From Aristophania vespae (lineage in GTDB: Bacteria > Pseudomonadota > Alphaproteobacteria > Acetobacterales > Acetobacteraceae), in NCBI RefSeq assembly GCF_009906835.1, contig NZ_CP047652.1, forward strand, positions 815,001 through 879,000: 64,000 bases of DNA. Reading direction: 5' to 3'. Each line of letters opens with the position of its first letter. Positions within the stretch are counted from its first letter, which is position 1. Positions 54,906 to 64,000 of this stretch are shown in pieces. The notes under the pieces are model-generated. The model did no database searches and had not been told where the DNA came from. It worked only from the letters and a program-made list of their open reading frames with translations. Position numbers and translations under genes: made by a program.

Positions 54906-55334
54906 TCAAGCATGGTTGAAACCTTCAATAAATAAAAGCTTGCCAATATGTACTGGATTTATTGAATAGATTTTAGACCATGTAATGTTTGTTATTGTTG
55001 CAATCAAAGTTGCTTTTTTCCATCTTTGAAAGAACATTATTTTGCAAAGTGTTTTTGGCGTAATGATTACGCTTTGAAATATGTTTTTTGCCCAAGCGGA
55101 AAGGAAAGTATATATATTATTTCCAGAAAAATAAGTTTTCACTTTCTCTATATAAGCGTAGCTTGATTTCAGACGATTTTTCAGGACATTAATTGCGCAA
55201 ATTTTGCTTTTATAAAGGCTTTTTTTACCGCTTAAGTCTTTGTTAATGAAAATATCAGCTATGGTCAAAAAAGCATAAAAGCTCTGTGTCAAAAGATAAG
55301 AAATCCTGAGCTCAATTATGAAAAAGGAAGTCAT
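54906..55334 (-). CDS. Hypothetical protein upstream of the phage replication gene
   Basis: 142 residues, ATG 55334. Basic and aromatic (KSLYKSKICAINVLKNRLKS, TYFSGNNIYTFLSAWAKNIF), no clear signal or membrane helix apart from the hydrophobic N-terminus. It ends 54 bases before the replication gene. No family recognised; low-GC codon use like neighbouring phage DNA. Confidence 0.4.
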   Translation of the reverse strand: MTSFFIIELRISYLLTQSFYAFLTIADIFINKDLSGKKSLYKSKICAINVLKNRLKSSYAYIEKVKTYFSGNNIYTFLSAWAKNIFQSVIITPKTLCKIMFFQRWKKATLIATITNITWSKIYSINPVHIGKLLFIEGFNHA

Positions 55335-55520
55335 AGTGAATAACTCCCAAAATTATTATGTTTACGTTTGTTTTTAACAAATAAATAAGCAGGCGCAGTT
55401 GTAAAATTAAGATGATGCTAGTGTTCTGACTGGGTTCCTTTTATAGAAGATACGTATCTATTCGGCAGATAGTGCAAATGAAAAGAAAATATATTCATCT
55501 CAGTTGCAGCTTGATATGAA

Positions 55521-55691
55521 CTAACTAATTTTTTTTCTTGTTTTATTTGGCTTTTGCTGGAAAGTCTTAAAATTTCCCCCAATTATTCTAACAATATTAT
55601 TATAGACTTCGTACTTTCCATCTAACCGCTCAATAATTGGGCGCAAATGGTCGGCTACAATTCTGCTTGTTGTTGTAGTTTCATTATTCAT
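55521..55691 (-). CDS. Small prophage protein
   Basis: 56 residues from ATG 55691: NNETTTTSRIVADHLRPIIE, then RLDGKYEVYNNIVRIIGG, ending KPNKTRKKIS. Not a known family. It faces away from a short palindrome CGCGGAA (55723-55729)/TTCCGCG (55747-55753), which could be an operator. Position before the replication gene is that of a small regulator in prophages. Confidence 0.4.
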   Translation of the reverse strand: MNNETTTTSRIVADHLRPIIERLDGKYEVYNNIVRIIGGNFKTFQQKPNKTRKKIS

Positions 55692-56299
55692 GATAAACTG
55701 ATTGCCTTCATTACATGAAGCGCGCGGAATGGGTCGCCAAACTTCGTTCCGCGTGTCTCAATTGTGATATTTTTGTTCAGTAATCATATATATTACAAAT
55801 ATAGGTATAAGAAAATTTTTTTAAAAGTTATGTTAGAATTTAAAATTAAAATTCAGTTATTAATAATTACTTGAAAACCTAAATAGTTTGGATGAATATG
55901 TTGTTTCATCATTACTCTGCCTGCCTTTAAGCGACCAATTCATGGCCGCGAATATATAATCAACAGGCGAGGAAAAGCACCAGCTTATGGTCGGTTAAGA
56001 AATTTTCCCTCTTGGTATAGGCCTTGGTGCTTAGGCAATAAGCGCTCTTTCAAATCTATTCATATTTTGCCAAATGGCTGCGTTGGTGAGGCTACCAGGA
56101 AAGAAGGTCTTTGGCACAAAACCTGCCTATTGAAAACTTTTCTTAATTGTATGTTACTGATGCGCATTAGAGCTTTTGCCACACGATAGGCATAAAATTA
56201 CCTTAATTATATACCAAAAGATGAAATAATTATAGACAAATCGTTACTTTTGCCACAAAAGCAGTTCCAAAGCGTAACGAATAGCACAGAGTTAAAAAA
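55692..56299. other. Spacer in the prophage remnant
   Basis: No gene seen. Contains the CGCGGAA/TTCCGCG palindrome near 55723-55753 between the leftward small gene and the rightward pair at 56300, so divergent promoters may lie here. Confidence 0.4.
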
Positions 56300-56437
56300 T
56301 TGAAAAAATGGACTGAAAGAATTACGGACGAAATTATTGAAAGGACCGAGACATTTGCCCTGACCTCTGTCCAGGCATTAAAGACCCGGGAAAACCAGCT
56401 TTCGTCAATTCAAAAAATTAAGGAGTTTTTGGCATGA
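56300..56437 (+). CDS. Small helical protein, first of an overlapping pair
   Basis: 45 residues from TTG 56300: KKWTERITDEIIERTETFAL, then TSVQALKTRENQLSSIQKIK, ending EFLA. Predicted helical and amphipathic. The stop overlaps the next start (ATGA) so the two are translated together; the AAGGAG of the next gene lies inside this one. No family known. Confidence 0.4.
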   Translation: MKKWTERITDEIIERTETFALTSVQALKTRENQLSSIQKIKEFLA

Positions 56438-56547
56438 ATGAGGCCAAATTAAAATCGCGCCTAGTTAATCATGCTGTGAACTTAACTTTAGGGGCGTTAG
56501 TTGCTTTATTTTCTATAGCCGCTGTCATGATACTGGGCCTAAATTAA
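56434..56547 (+). CDS. 37-residue single-span membrane peptide
   Basis: Peptide NEAKLKSRLVNHAVNLTLGA followed by a hydrophobic helix (LVALFSIAAVMILGLN) at the very C-terminus. AAGGAG lies nine bases before ATG. Size and layout resemble phage lysis accessory or type I toxin peptides. Translationally coupled to the 45-residue protein before it. Confidence 0.45.
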   Translation: MNEAKLKSRLVNHAVNLTLGALVALFSIAAVMILGLN

Positions 56548-56860
56548 GAAAATAAAGTAAGTGAAGTTTTTTTTCATATTGATGGACGCATTAGCGAAAA
56601 AACAGTGCGCAACGAAGTGCATCTTTTAAGATATATTAAGGGTTTTGGCGCACTGTTCGTAATGGCTAAAAACTAGTCAATCTCGGCAAGTTTATCATCA
56701 CTGACATTTTGGCACACCAGCAATGTTAGATGGGACTAGCAAAAAAATTTGTGGTGCATTTATATGCATCAAAATGAATAAACCTGAATAAATGCCTGCG
56801 TCAAAAACCGCAGTTAAATGCGGGTTTTGCAGCTACTTACTTCATTTTACATAAGAGATA
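56548..56860. other. Spacer between prophage remnant and tRNA-Ser
   Basis: No gene seen. Short coding-like scraps only. No second copy of the tRNA-Ser 3' end was noticed at the left side of the remnant, so an attachment-site pair is not supported. Confidence 0.4.
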
Positions 56861-56951
56861 TGGCGGAAGGAGTGGGATTCGAACCCACGGTACGCTATTA
56901 ACGTACACACGCTTTCCAAGCGTGCGCCTTAAGCCGCTCGGCCATCCTTCC
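56861..56951 (-). tRNA. tRNA-Ser (GGA)
   Basis: Class II tRNA with long variable arm. On the minus strand: acceptor GGAAGGA/TCCTTCC, anticodon stem CACGC/GCGTG with loop TTGGAAA (anticodon GGA, codons UCC/UCU), T arm GTGGG TTCGAAT CCCAC and encoded CCA. It follows trpF on the same strand. Confidence 0.95.
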
Positions 56952-56986
56952 GTATAAGGCTTGGGGAACATAGCAGGGTTTTGATA

Positions 56987-57627
56987 TCATGCAACCCCAT
57001 TAAGGGCATTTAAGACAAATTTTTCTATTTTTTCCAATGATTTGATGCCTTTGCTTGATTCAACCCCCGATGAAACATCAACAGCCTGAGCTTTGCTTAT
57101 TTTAATAGCTCGGGATACATTTTCGGGAGTTAGTCCACCTGCTAAAAGCCAAGGCGCGGGGGAGTGCCATTTTTCGGTTAATGTCCAGTCAAATGTGCGG
57201 CCCAGCCCTCCTGGTTGGCTGTCTTTGCTACTTGATGGGGCTTCTATAACGTAACCATCAATAAGTGTTTTTTGAGTTGGTAGGTCGGCTAAGGAGTCAA
57301 TACCTTTGGCCTGCCAAACTGGAATGTTGAATTGTTTCCGAAATAATTCAGCTTGCTCAGTTGAGGTATAAAGCTGCAATATATCTAAATTTACTTTTCT
57401 AAGAATTTTTTCGACATCTTCAAAGGTTGGTTTTACAAATAAGCCAACTCTTTTAGGCCCTCCTTCATGAGAGGAGGGAGCGGATTTATGTAAAATTTGA
57501 GCATGATCTGCGGAAATAGAACGCGGAGAGGGGGGTAAAATACATACCCCACCCATTGCACCTTAAGCTTTGCACAAAGCTGCATTTCTTTTGGTTGTTT
57601 TAAGCCACAAATCTTAACCTCTGCCAT
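56987..57627 (-). pseudogene. trpF: Phosphoribosylanthranilate isomerase with one-base frameshift
   Basis: TrpF converts phosphoribosylanthranilate to CdRP in tryptophan synthesis. The first frame from ATG 57627 reads AEVKICGLKQPKEMQLCAKL and WVGYVFYPP. The rest lies one base off: PPSPRSISADHAQILHKSAP, VGLFVKPTFEDVEKIL, and the C-terminal AGGLTPENVSRAI and AVDVSSGVESSKGIK, ending at 56987. One G added to the six-G run at 57530-57535 (C run on minus) restores a normal enzyme of about 214 residues with YPPSPRS as in the family. It overlaps the pyrF stop (TAATG). Real inactivation would make the strain tryptophan-dependent unless another copy exists; a sequencing error is likelier. Confidence 0.88.
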
Positions 57628-58340
57628 TATAGCTGTAACTCAGCTTTAATGGCTCTGGCTGCCTGTGCGGGGTCCGCTGCTTTGGTAATAGGGCGTCCTA
57701 CCACAATCCAGTCGGCTCCTGCTTGTGCTGCCTGTGCGGGTGTCATGACTCTCTGTTGATCGTCAGCCTGATTACCTTTAGGTCTAATTCCTGGCACAAC
57801 CAACAATGCATTCTCACCTAAAGCGTCACGCAAAGCTGTAATTTCGTGTGCAGAGCAAACAAGTCCATCCGCTCCCGCTTTAATTGCCATTTTACCAAGT
57901 CTTATGACCTGATCTAAAGGCGTATCAGCTATACCAACAGCATTTAGAGTTTGTTGGTTCATACTGGTCAATATTGTTACCGCCAACAATTTAGGTCTCG
58001 TTTGAGAGGTAGAAGTTTTTTGTTCTATCGCTTCTCGGGAGCGTTCGATCATTTCGGGTCCGCCAAGAGCGTGAACCGTCAAAAGTTCGGGTGATAGATT
58101 ATTTAAAAGAGAACGAAGTCCAGAAGCTACAGTATTAGGGATATCATGAAGCTTCAGATCTAGAAAAAGTCTCTGATTTTGCGAAAGATCTTTAACAGCT
58201 TCCAGGCCGCAGCCATACGTAAATTCAAGGCCTAATTTAATGGCATCTACTGAATCTTCTAAAGCAGAAACCCACTTTCTGGCTTGGTTGATATCAGCTG
58301 TATCAATGGCTGCGATTAATTTAGTAGAACGCGATGTCAT
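57627..58340 (-). CDS. pyrF: Orotidine-5'-phosphate decarboxylase
   Basis: 237-residue OMP decarboxylase, which produces UMP. The catalytic loop is RLFLDLKLHDIPNTV (Asp-Lys-x-x-Asp set), with ALGGPEMIERS and VVPGIRP near the phosphate site. Length is standard. It overlaps lapA by four bases upstream and trpF by one base downstream, forming a lapA-pyrF-trpF operon as in many alphaproteobacteria. Confidence 0.96.
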   Translation of the reverse strand: MTSRSTKLIAAIDTADINQARKWVSALEDSVDAIKLGLEFTYGCGLEAVKDLSQNQRLFLDLKLHDIPNTVASGLRSLLNNLSPELLTVHALGGPEMIERSREAIEQKTSTSQTRPKLLAVTILTSMNQQTLNAVGIADTPLDQVIRLGKMAIKAGADGLVCSAHEITALRDALGENALLVVPGIRPKGNQADDQQRVMTPAQAAQAGADWIVVGRPITKAADPAQAARAIKAELQL

Positions 58341-58687
58341 TTGAGAGTACTTTTATCTTGTGAAATGAATTCATGATCTACATTAGATGTAGAGTTGGGG
58401 ACAGATATTTGCAAAGAGGCAACTTTATCCTGAAGTTCGCTATTTTGTTTTTCTAAAGAACGAATTTGATTTTCAGCCCGGCGGGCACGTCTTCTTTGCT
58501 GAAATTCGCCAGCCCATCCAACGATTAGCCCTACAAATAAGAAAAAGATAGAAAGCCCAAAGGCAAGCAGACCAATTGAAATATGGAAGCCTTTAGAGAT
58601 AATCCACATCTCAGAAGGAGAGGGATTAGACAAAGAAAAAACGGTAAGAAGTGCTAAAAAACACACAATAATGAGAAGTCTGATCAT
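58337..58687 (-). CDS. lapA: LapA-family inner-membrane protein
   Basis: 116 residues, DUF1049/LapA-like: two membrane helices (LLIIVCFLALLTVFSLSNPS and IGLLAFGLSIFFLFVGLIVG) followed by a coiled-coil tail (RRARRAENQIRSLEKQNSEL). LapA acts with LapB in balancing lipopolysaccharide synthesis in E. coli. First gene of the operon with pyrF and trpF; overlap of four bases with pyrF. Confidence 0.85.
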   Translation of the reverse strand: MIRLLIIVCFLALLTVFSLSNPSPSEMWIISKGFHISIGLLAFGLSIFFLFVGLIVGWAGEFQQRRRARRAENQIRSLEKQNSELQDKVASLQISVPNSTSNVDHEFISQDKSTLK

Positions 58688-58933
58688 GTTTCATCCTAGA
58701 ATAATGATAAGAGAGTTTAACAAAAAGGAAAAAAAAAGTAATTTTTGATGTTTAAGCTTTTTTGAAATTCTTTCTCAGAAAGTGAAGTTTTTGCATAAGC
58801 TACCGTTACATAAGGCAGAGTGTTTTTTGTTTTTGTAAATATAGCATGCTTGTCCTATAAATTTCCTAAGATAATTTTGTTATTAAACTGGCTTAACTGC
58901 TCGAAAATAAGCTCATAAAGGATTTTTGCATCT

Positions 58934-61900
58934 GTGACACGATACCATAGTGAAAAGAACATGCATCCTACTGAGAAAAAAGAAATTGGCCCACCTCTTT
59001 GGTGCCAATTTGATGCAAAATGGTATTGCAGACGTTATTGCATGCTTTTGAGCGATGCCGAGAAACAGGCAGATGACCAAGCGTTAGAAGCAATTTGGCA
59101 AGAAAATGCACGGGAAAATAAACGTTCACCTAACCGTTTTTTTGATGAAGAATGGTATTTGCAACATAATGGAAATGTCTATCAGCATGTTCGTCCCGGC
59201 GGTATTTTTGAGACAGGTTTCCAACATTATATAGATATTGGGGCCAAAAGCTGTACGCCTCACTGGCTTTTTAAAGAAGAAGATTACTTCAGAAAAAATC
59301 CTGACTTAAGTTACAGAAAAATTTCATCATATGGATTTTTAAACAGCTACGATCATTATTTAAAAATTGGTGACAAAGTTGGAAAAAAAGCTAATCGTTT
59401 TTTTGATCCAAGCTTATTTATAAAAGAATGTTTAAAAGATAATATTGATATAGATCTTAATGAAGGGGCTTTTTGTCAGTTTTTATCTCTCAATAATCCA
59501 CTAGTTTCATTAGTAAGAACGTCCTGGTATTTTGATCCCAAATGGTATATTTCAGCTTATCCAGAAGTAAATACGTTAATTGAGCGTGGAATTTATGCTT
59601 TCCCGTTGCAACATTATCTCTGTAATAATGAGCCAACGCGCTTTGACCCTAATCCATATTTTAGTGAATCCTATTATCTGACGCTCTATCCTGATATTGC
59701 ACGGGCTGTAGATGAGGGACATTTCAGAAACGGCTATGAGCATTTTTTAAGGTCTGGTCTTTATGAAAGACGACGCCCCAGAGCTGAAATAGAGCTCGAT
59801 CTTTCTTTAAGCCAGGGGAAAAATGCGCACTTTTTAATTGAGCATGAAGTTGAAGATGTTTTTGCGCTTTATATAAAACAAAAAGAAGAAAATTTTTCTA
59901 TAAAGCCAGCTAGTTGCTCTATAGAGGAAGCAAAGCTGCTTTCAATTAAAAGAATTGCAGCTCTTTTACCCTCATTATATCGCGAACCTCTCTGTTTTAC
60001 TAAAACATCTCTACCTCAATTGAGCGTTATTATTATTTCAGAGGGGGACTATCTCTCAACTATTGCAACTCTCGCTTCTCTTTACCATAATTTTACTGGC
60101 AAAGAAGAAATCATAGTTGTTAGTAATGGCAATCCTACTGAAAAAGCTTTGTTAAAGCAGGCTTTTCATGGTGTTCGTTTAATTTATCCGTCAGAATGGC
60201 AAAATGATAAAGCCCTATTTAATATCGGATTAGAAAAATCTAACGCTGATAATATAGTAATGCTTTATAACGGGGTAACTTTTCATAGTGGCGCCATCTC
60301 AATTATTTTATCTGCTTTAGAAAATGATGAAATTGATGGAGGTGGCGGACAGGTTATTTCATCTAAGCATTCTGTAATTGAAGCGGGTTGTTATATAACT
60401 CGAGATAGTGCTGTTACTGTTAATGGGCTGGGAGAAAAGCCTTTTGCCCCCAAGCTCAACTTTAGACGCAGGGCTGATGCTTTTCAGCGTGGCGTATTTT
60501 TTGGCCGCAAACATGATTTACAACCAATTTTAGCTAAAATAAGCTCTTTAATTGATAAAACAGGCTTTTTAACACTTAGTGCGACTTTGAGTGCACTAGG
60601 AAAAAAGCTTGTTTATATACCGGAATTACTCGTTAATGATCTGGAAATGAGTCAAATATCATTTCCGCGGACTCAATCGCTGCCATTACATTTCAGGCAA
60701 GATTTTGCGTCTTATTTGGTGACTAAACCGCTTAATATAGAACAGGAAATAGCTGTAAATGTGCAGCAAAGCGGGAAAAAAGCTTTATTAATTTATCCTC
60801 GCTTACCTCTGAAAAAAGAAGGTGGGCATTCCCGTCGTGTTTTTGATCTTATAAAGATACTTTGTCAGAATAACTGGTCTGTAGTTTTTGTCGCTCTTAA
60901 TGATGGAAATGAAGACCGGCTGACAATTTTCTCAGATTTCCCTCAAAATGTAAGTTGTTACATTGGGAAAAACTATGTTGATGAATTTTTGGAGCAGGAA
61001 AAAGCGCCCTTTGATCTAGTCTGGGTAAATGGCGCTGATACGCTCACACTTTTAGCGCCTCAGCTAAAATCGAAAATCTCACCCACACAAGCTCTTATCT
61101 TAGATATAGCTTCATTAGAAGGTAATGGGTTGAAGGCTTCAGAAACCTATTTAAGAAGGTGTGTAGGAGCAGAATATGACAAACAACGTTTGTATGAGGA
61201 GCTGCGCAGAGAGTTATCTGAAGCATGGATTTGTCAGGCCATTTTAACTGATAATAAATGGGAGGCTGACTTAATAAAGCCACTAGGAATATCTAATGTT
61301 TTGGCTGTTCCAAATGTTTATCATGATACTTTAAGTTCATCGTTAAATAGCGAGAAAAAAGGGCTTCTTTTTCCAGTTCCTTTGTTAGCATCAGGCGATG
61401 CGGCTCATGATGGCATTGATTGGTTCTGCTTACATGTGATCCCGCATTTAAAAGAACTTTTGCCTGAAGAGATACCGATCTGGATAGGTGGATATCATCA
61501 TCCCAGTGTTAATTTAGAATTTTACGAACGATTTGCGTGGTTAAGAGGACTTACTAAATTTGTAAGCTTTGAAGATCAACTTGCACAGTCACAATTAATG
61601 ATTGTTCCGACCCGTGTTATGAATACGGTCCCACCAGAAATATTGGATGCAATCAAAGCAGGATTGCCCGGTGTTATGGGCTCATCCATTATGAAATGCC
61701 TAGAATTTGAAGATGGTAAGACCTGTCTTGATGGTGGATTTAACGATCCACAGCATTTTGCGTTAGCCATTGCAGAACTCTACACAAATGACACATTATG
61801 GAAAGAGATCAGTCAAACAGCTTCTAATAAAATAGCGGAAACACATAGTTTAAAACAGTTTGAAACGGCAATATTAAATATTATAGAGCCTTCTTCAAAT

Positions 61901-62092
61901 AGAATTCATTTTGATCATAAATCAAATCTTGTTCAAAACGAAAAGAAACGTCGCTTTAAACCTGCGCCACTTTTTTTAACCGTAAAATCTAAATCAGAAG
62001 AAAAAATAGAATCCTCTTTATTAGAAATAGAAGAGGAAAATAATCCAGATATAGCACCTAAAATTCGGCTGGGTGTCTCTCTCAATACATAA
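58934..62092 (+). CDS. Large multidomain glycosyltransferase
   Basis: 1052 residues (start GTG 58934; ATG 58961 is an alternative). N-terminal third (about 25-290) contains several copies of a repeated motif with FD.xWY...YP.V: FDAKWYCRRY, FDEEWYLQHNGNV, FDPKWYISAYPEV, FSESYYLTLYPDI, each about 40-80 residues apart and followed by HY/HF and a glycine. The middle part (about 360-600) resembles a family 2 glycosyltransferase (LSVIIISEGDYLSTIATLAS, IIVVSNG), with a weakened DxD region. The C-terminal part (about 620-990) is a family 4-like transferase with KKALLIYPRLPLKKEGGHSR and FEDQLAQSQLMIVPTR. Such proteins assemble surface polysaccharides. It is followed closely by the M20 peptidase gene. 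Confidence 0.85.
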   Translation: MTRYHSEKNMHPTEKKEIGPPLWCQFDAKWYCRRYCMLLSDAEKQADDQALEAIWQENARENKRSPNRFFDEEWYLQHNGNVYQHVRPGGIFETGFQHYIDIGAKSCTPHWLFKEEDYFRKNPDLSYRKISSYGFLNSYDHYLKIGDKVGKKANRFFDPSLFIKECLKDNIDIDLNEGAFCQFLSLNNPLVSLVRTSWYFDPKWYISAYPEVNTLIERGIYAFPLQHYLCNNEPTRFDPNPYFSESYYLTLYPDIARAVDEGHFRNGYEHFLRSGLYERRRPRAEIELDLSLSQGKNAHFLIEHEVEDVFALYIKQKEENFSIKPASCSIEEAKLLSIKRIAALLPSLYREPLCFTKTSLPQLSVIIISEGDYLSTIATLASLYHNFTGKEEIIVVSNGNPTEKALLKQAFHGVRLIYPSEWQNDKALFNIGLEKSNADNIVMLYNGVTFHSGAISIILSALENDEIDGGGGQVISSKHSVIEAGCYITRDSAVTVNGLGEKPFAPKLNFRRRADAFQRGVFFGRKHDLQPILAKISSLIDKTGFLTLSATLSALGKKLVYIPELLVNDLEMSQISFPRTQSLPLHFRQDFASYLVTKPLNIEQEIAVNVQQSGKKALLIYPRLPLKKEGGHSRRVFDLIKILCQNNWSVVFVALNDGNEDRLTIFSDFPQNVSCYIGKNYVDEFLEQEKAPFDLVWVNGADTLTLLAPQLKSKISPTQALILDIASLEGNGLKASETYLRRCVGAEYDKQRLYEELRRELSEAWICQAILTDNKWEADLIKPLGISNVLAVPNVYHDTLSSSLNSEKKGLLFPVPLLASGDAAHDGIDWFCLHVIPHLKELLPEEIPIWIGGYHHPSVNLEFYERFAWLRGLTKFVSFEDQLAQSQLMIVPTRVMNTVPPEILDAIKAGLPGVMGSSIMKCLEFEDGKTCLDGGFNDPQHFALAIAELYTNDTLWKEISQTASNKIAETHSLKQFETAILNIIEPSSNRIHFDHKSNLVQNEKKRRFKPAPLFLTVKSKSEEKIESSLLEIEEENNPDIAPKIRLGVSLNT

Positions 62093-62109
62093 TTTAGGAA
62101 TAAATCATA

Positions 62110-63518
62110 ATGTCTCATATAAATGATATTAAAGACGTTTTACATCATGTAGATGCTCAACTGGATCATGCCCTTGAGAGACTAAAAGCCCTCTTAAAAA
62201 TCCCAAGTATTTCTACCCAGCAAAAACATCGCGGTGATTGTCGTAAGGCAGCTGAATGGTTGCGTAACGAACTTGAAACATTAGGGTTTGATGCGAATTT
62301 ACGTGATGTTTCATGGGCTGCTCCAGGACATCCAATGGTGCTTGGATTTAATCATGAAAAACTGCCTCAAAAAACGCGGGTTTTATTTTACGGCCATTAT
62401 GACGTTCAGCCTATTGATCCTGAAAATTTGTGGGATACGCCCCATTCGAACCTGTAATTAAAGAGATAGATGGCAGAAAAGTGATTATCGCCAGAGGGGC
62501 AAGCGATGATAAGGGGCAGGTTATGACCTTTATTGAGGCTTGTCGTGCCTGGAAAGAGGTAAAAGGCGCCTTACCTGTAGATGTCACTATTTTACTAGAA
62601 GGAGAGGAGGAATGTGGGGGGGAAAATTTAAACCCCTTTTTAGAGGCGAATAAAAATGATTTAACGGCTGATCTTGCCTTAATTTGCGATACATCAATGG
62701 TAAATCGTACAACACCTGCTATCACAACGTCCTTACGTGGATTATTAGCAGAGGAAGTTGTTATTCGTTGTGCGAAATTAGACCTACATTCGGGCATTTA
62801 TGGCAATGCTGCTACTAATCCGATTGCGGTATTGAGCACTATTTTAGCAAAAATCAGAGATGAAGATGGTCGCGTTGTCTTGCCCGGCTTTTATGACGGT
62901 ATAAAAAAAATTACTGACCATAAACGCACTCAATGGAAAAAACTTTTTCCTAATGATGGAGCTTTATTGCATGAAGTTGGCCTTTCCACTGCCGCAGGGG
63001 AAAAGGGATATTCAGCTATAGAGCAAGTATGGGCACGGCCAACTTTTGAAATAAACGGCATATCAGGAGGTTATGAGGATGAAGGCTTTAAAACGGTTAT
63101 TCCCGCACAGGCAATGGCTAAAATATCATTTCGGTTAGTCCCTGGCCAGGACGCCCATAAAATACGCGATAGCTTCAGAAATTTTATACGTCAGAACCTA
63201 CCCCAAGACGCTGAAGCTAGTTTTACAACTTATGGTGCATCTCCCGCTTTTGCGCTTTCTGAACATAATCCCTATCTTTCCAATGCTCTTGAAGCGTTAG
63301 GAGAAGAATGGGGCACAGAAGCCGTAGAAATAGGCTCAGGCGGGTCTATTCCAGTAGCAGGCGATGTACGTCAGACTTTATCTATAGATGCATTAATGAT
63401 TGGGTTCGCTCAAAATGATGACCGTATCCACTCTCCTAATGAGCAATATGGTATAGAGTCTTTTCATAAAGGAATACGCTCATGGGTGCGAATTTTGGCA
63501 AAGTTGGCACAGAATTAA
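62110..63518 (+). pseudogene. M20-family dipeptidase with one-base frameshift
   Basis: The first frame (62110-62457) gives the N-terminus of an M20 metallopeptidase, including a zinc-binding LFYGHYDVQPIDPENL. It then goes out of frame. The second frame (from about 62444) continues with FEPVIKEIDGRKVIIARG, the metal ligands GASDDKG, and LLEGEEECGGENL, to 63518. One C added to CCCC (62440-62443) gives DTPPFEPVIKE and an intact enzyme of about 469 residues. M20 dipeptidases use two zinc ions to cut small peptides. The gene overlaps pdxA by 37 bases. Confidence 0.88.
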
Positions 63519-64000
63519 ACTTTCTCGCTCAAAAGGCACCATTAGCTCTTACAATGGGCGACCCTTCGGGGATTGGGCCATGTTTGACAATTAAAGCTTG
63601 GAAGCATTTTAGAAAAAAAGGCCCAGTATTTTTCTGGGTAGGAGATGTAGAGTTAATTGAAGGAGAAATCCCTGTAAAAATAATTAACTCTCCTTATGAG
63701 GCTTTGGAGATTTTTCCTCATGCTCTGCCTATCATTAATATTCCGTGTGCCGTTCAGGTAAAGCCTGGCCATCCTTGTTTTCGCAATGCTGGGGCAGTTA
63801 TTAAGAGCATTGATTATGCTGTTGAAGCTGTCAAAAAAGGAGAAGCACAAGCTATAGTAACTAATCCTATAGCCAAATATATTTTATCAGAGGCTGGCTT
63901 TAAATATCCTGGCCATACCGAATATCTTGCTCATTTATGCGATCTTTCAGAAAGAGAAGTGATGATGTTGGCATGTCCCTCTCTTAAGGTCGTTTTAACG
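63482..64000 (+). CDS. pdxA: 4-hydroxythreonine-4-phosphate dehydrogenase, partial
   Basis: Starts at ATG 63482 inside the end of the M20 gene and runs off the right edge; 173 residues seen. PdxA oxidises 4-phosphohydroxythreonine in pyridoxal phosphate synthesis. APLALTMGDPSGIGPCLTIK, HPCFRNAGAVIKSIDYAVEA, AIVTNPIAKYILSEAGF and GHTEYLAHLC (metal histidine) are standard. An alternative start at a later ATG (63563) would remove the N-terminal residues before MGDPSG, so the first is preferred. Confidence 0.93.
   Translation, partial: MGANFGKVGTELNFLAQKAPLALTMGDPSGIGPCLTIKAWKHFRKKGPVFFWVGDVELIEGEIPVKIINSPYEALEIFPHALPIINIPCAVQVKPGHPCFRNAGAVIKSIDYAVEAVKKGEAQAIVTNPIAKYILSEAGFKYPGHTEYLAHLCDLSEREVMMLACPSLKVVLT

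Noticed and set aside
52600-56951. tRNA-Ser as attachment site with a matching repeat at the other end
   Set aside because: No second copy of the tRNA 3' end was seen near 52600, and no integrase is present.

Overview
The window looks like chromosome of a low-GC alphaproteobacterium of the acetic acid bacteria (Acetobacteraceae; a Commensalibacter-like genome would fit). This is an inference from the reduced-PurL purine operon (purB, purC, purS, a Rap1a-type protein, purQ, purL, bolA, grxD), the cyanide-insensitive type bd oxidase, the Fiu-like TonB receptor and AT-rich alphaproteobacterial gene content. No rRNA gene or CRISPR array was seen. Three tRNA genes were found.

Layout. (1) 1-4942, minus strand: a compact five-gene cluster encoding a free-amino-acid 2-oxoglutarate/Fe(II) hydroxylase, a cystathionine-synthase-fold PLP enzyme, a homoserine-kinase-like phosphotransferase, an ATP-grasp amino-acid ligase and a drug/metabolite-type exporter cut by the window edge. 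The order suggests a small-molecule route: hydroxylate an amino acid, phosphorylate the hydroxyl, eliminate or replace it, join the product to another amino acid, export it. I see it as the most novel system here. (2) 6.1-27.2 kb: housekeeping genes, namely slt and a TerC-family gene, the purine operon, grxD, yraN, hemB, three tandem paralogous amino-acid permeases, glyA, a DEAD-box helicase and an ELM1-like gene pair. (3) 27.3-41.1 kb: an accessory stretch between two tRNA-Val genes. It holds tail-fibre-like genes and their decayed relatives, long AT-rich DNA with structured repeats, small secreted proteins, a TonB receptor and surE. (4) 41.1-52.8 kb: a DUF1460 lipoprotein, umuD/umuC-like genes, a polyol-type MFS permease, cytochrome bd and its small subunit, with AT-rich spacers. 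(5) 52.8-56.6 kb: a deleted prophage remnant in which a replication gene runs straight into a tail gene. (6) 56.9-64 kb: tRNA-Ser, trpF, pyrF, lapA, a 1052-residue glycosyltransferase, an M20 peptidase and the start of pdxA.

Two window-wide features matter to a reader. First, at least five otherwise healthy genes (slt signal peptide, bolA, the gene at 25.3 kb, trpF, the M20 peptidase), and possibly yraN, carry a one-base frameshift in or beside a run of identical bases; either the assembly has homopolymer errors or these genes are decaying. Second, three unrelated perfect 8-bp tandem arrays (15, 14 and about 18 copies) lie within 8 kb, and a degenerate array with a period of about 145 bp lies at 34.5-35.4 kb.
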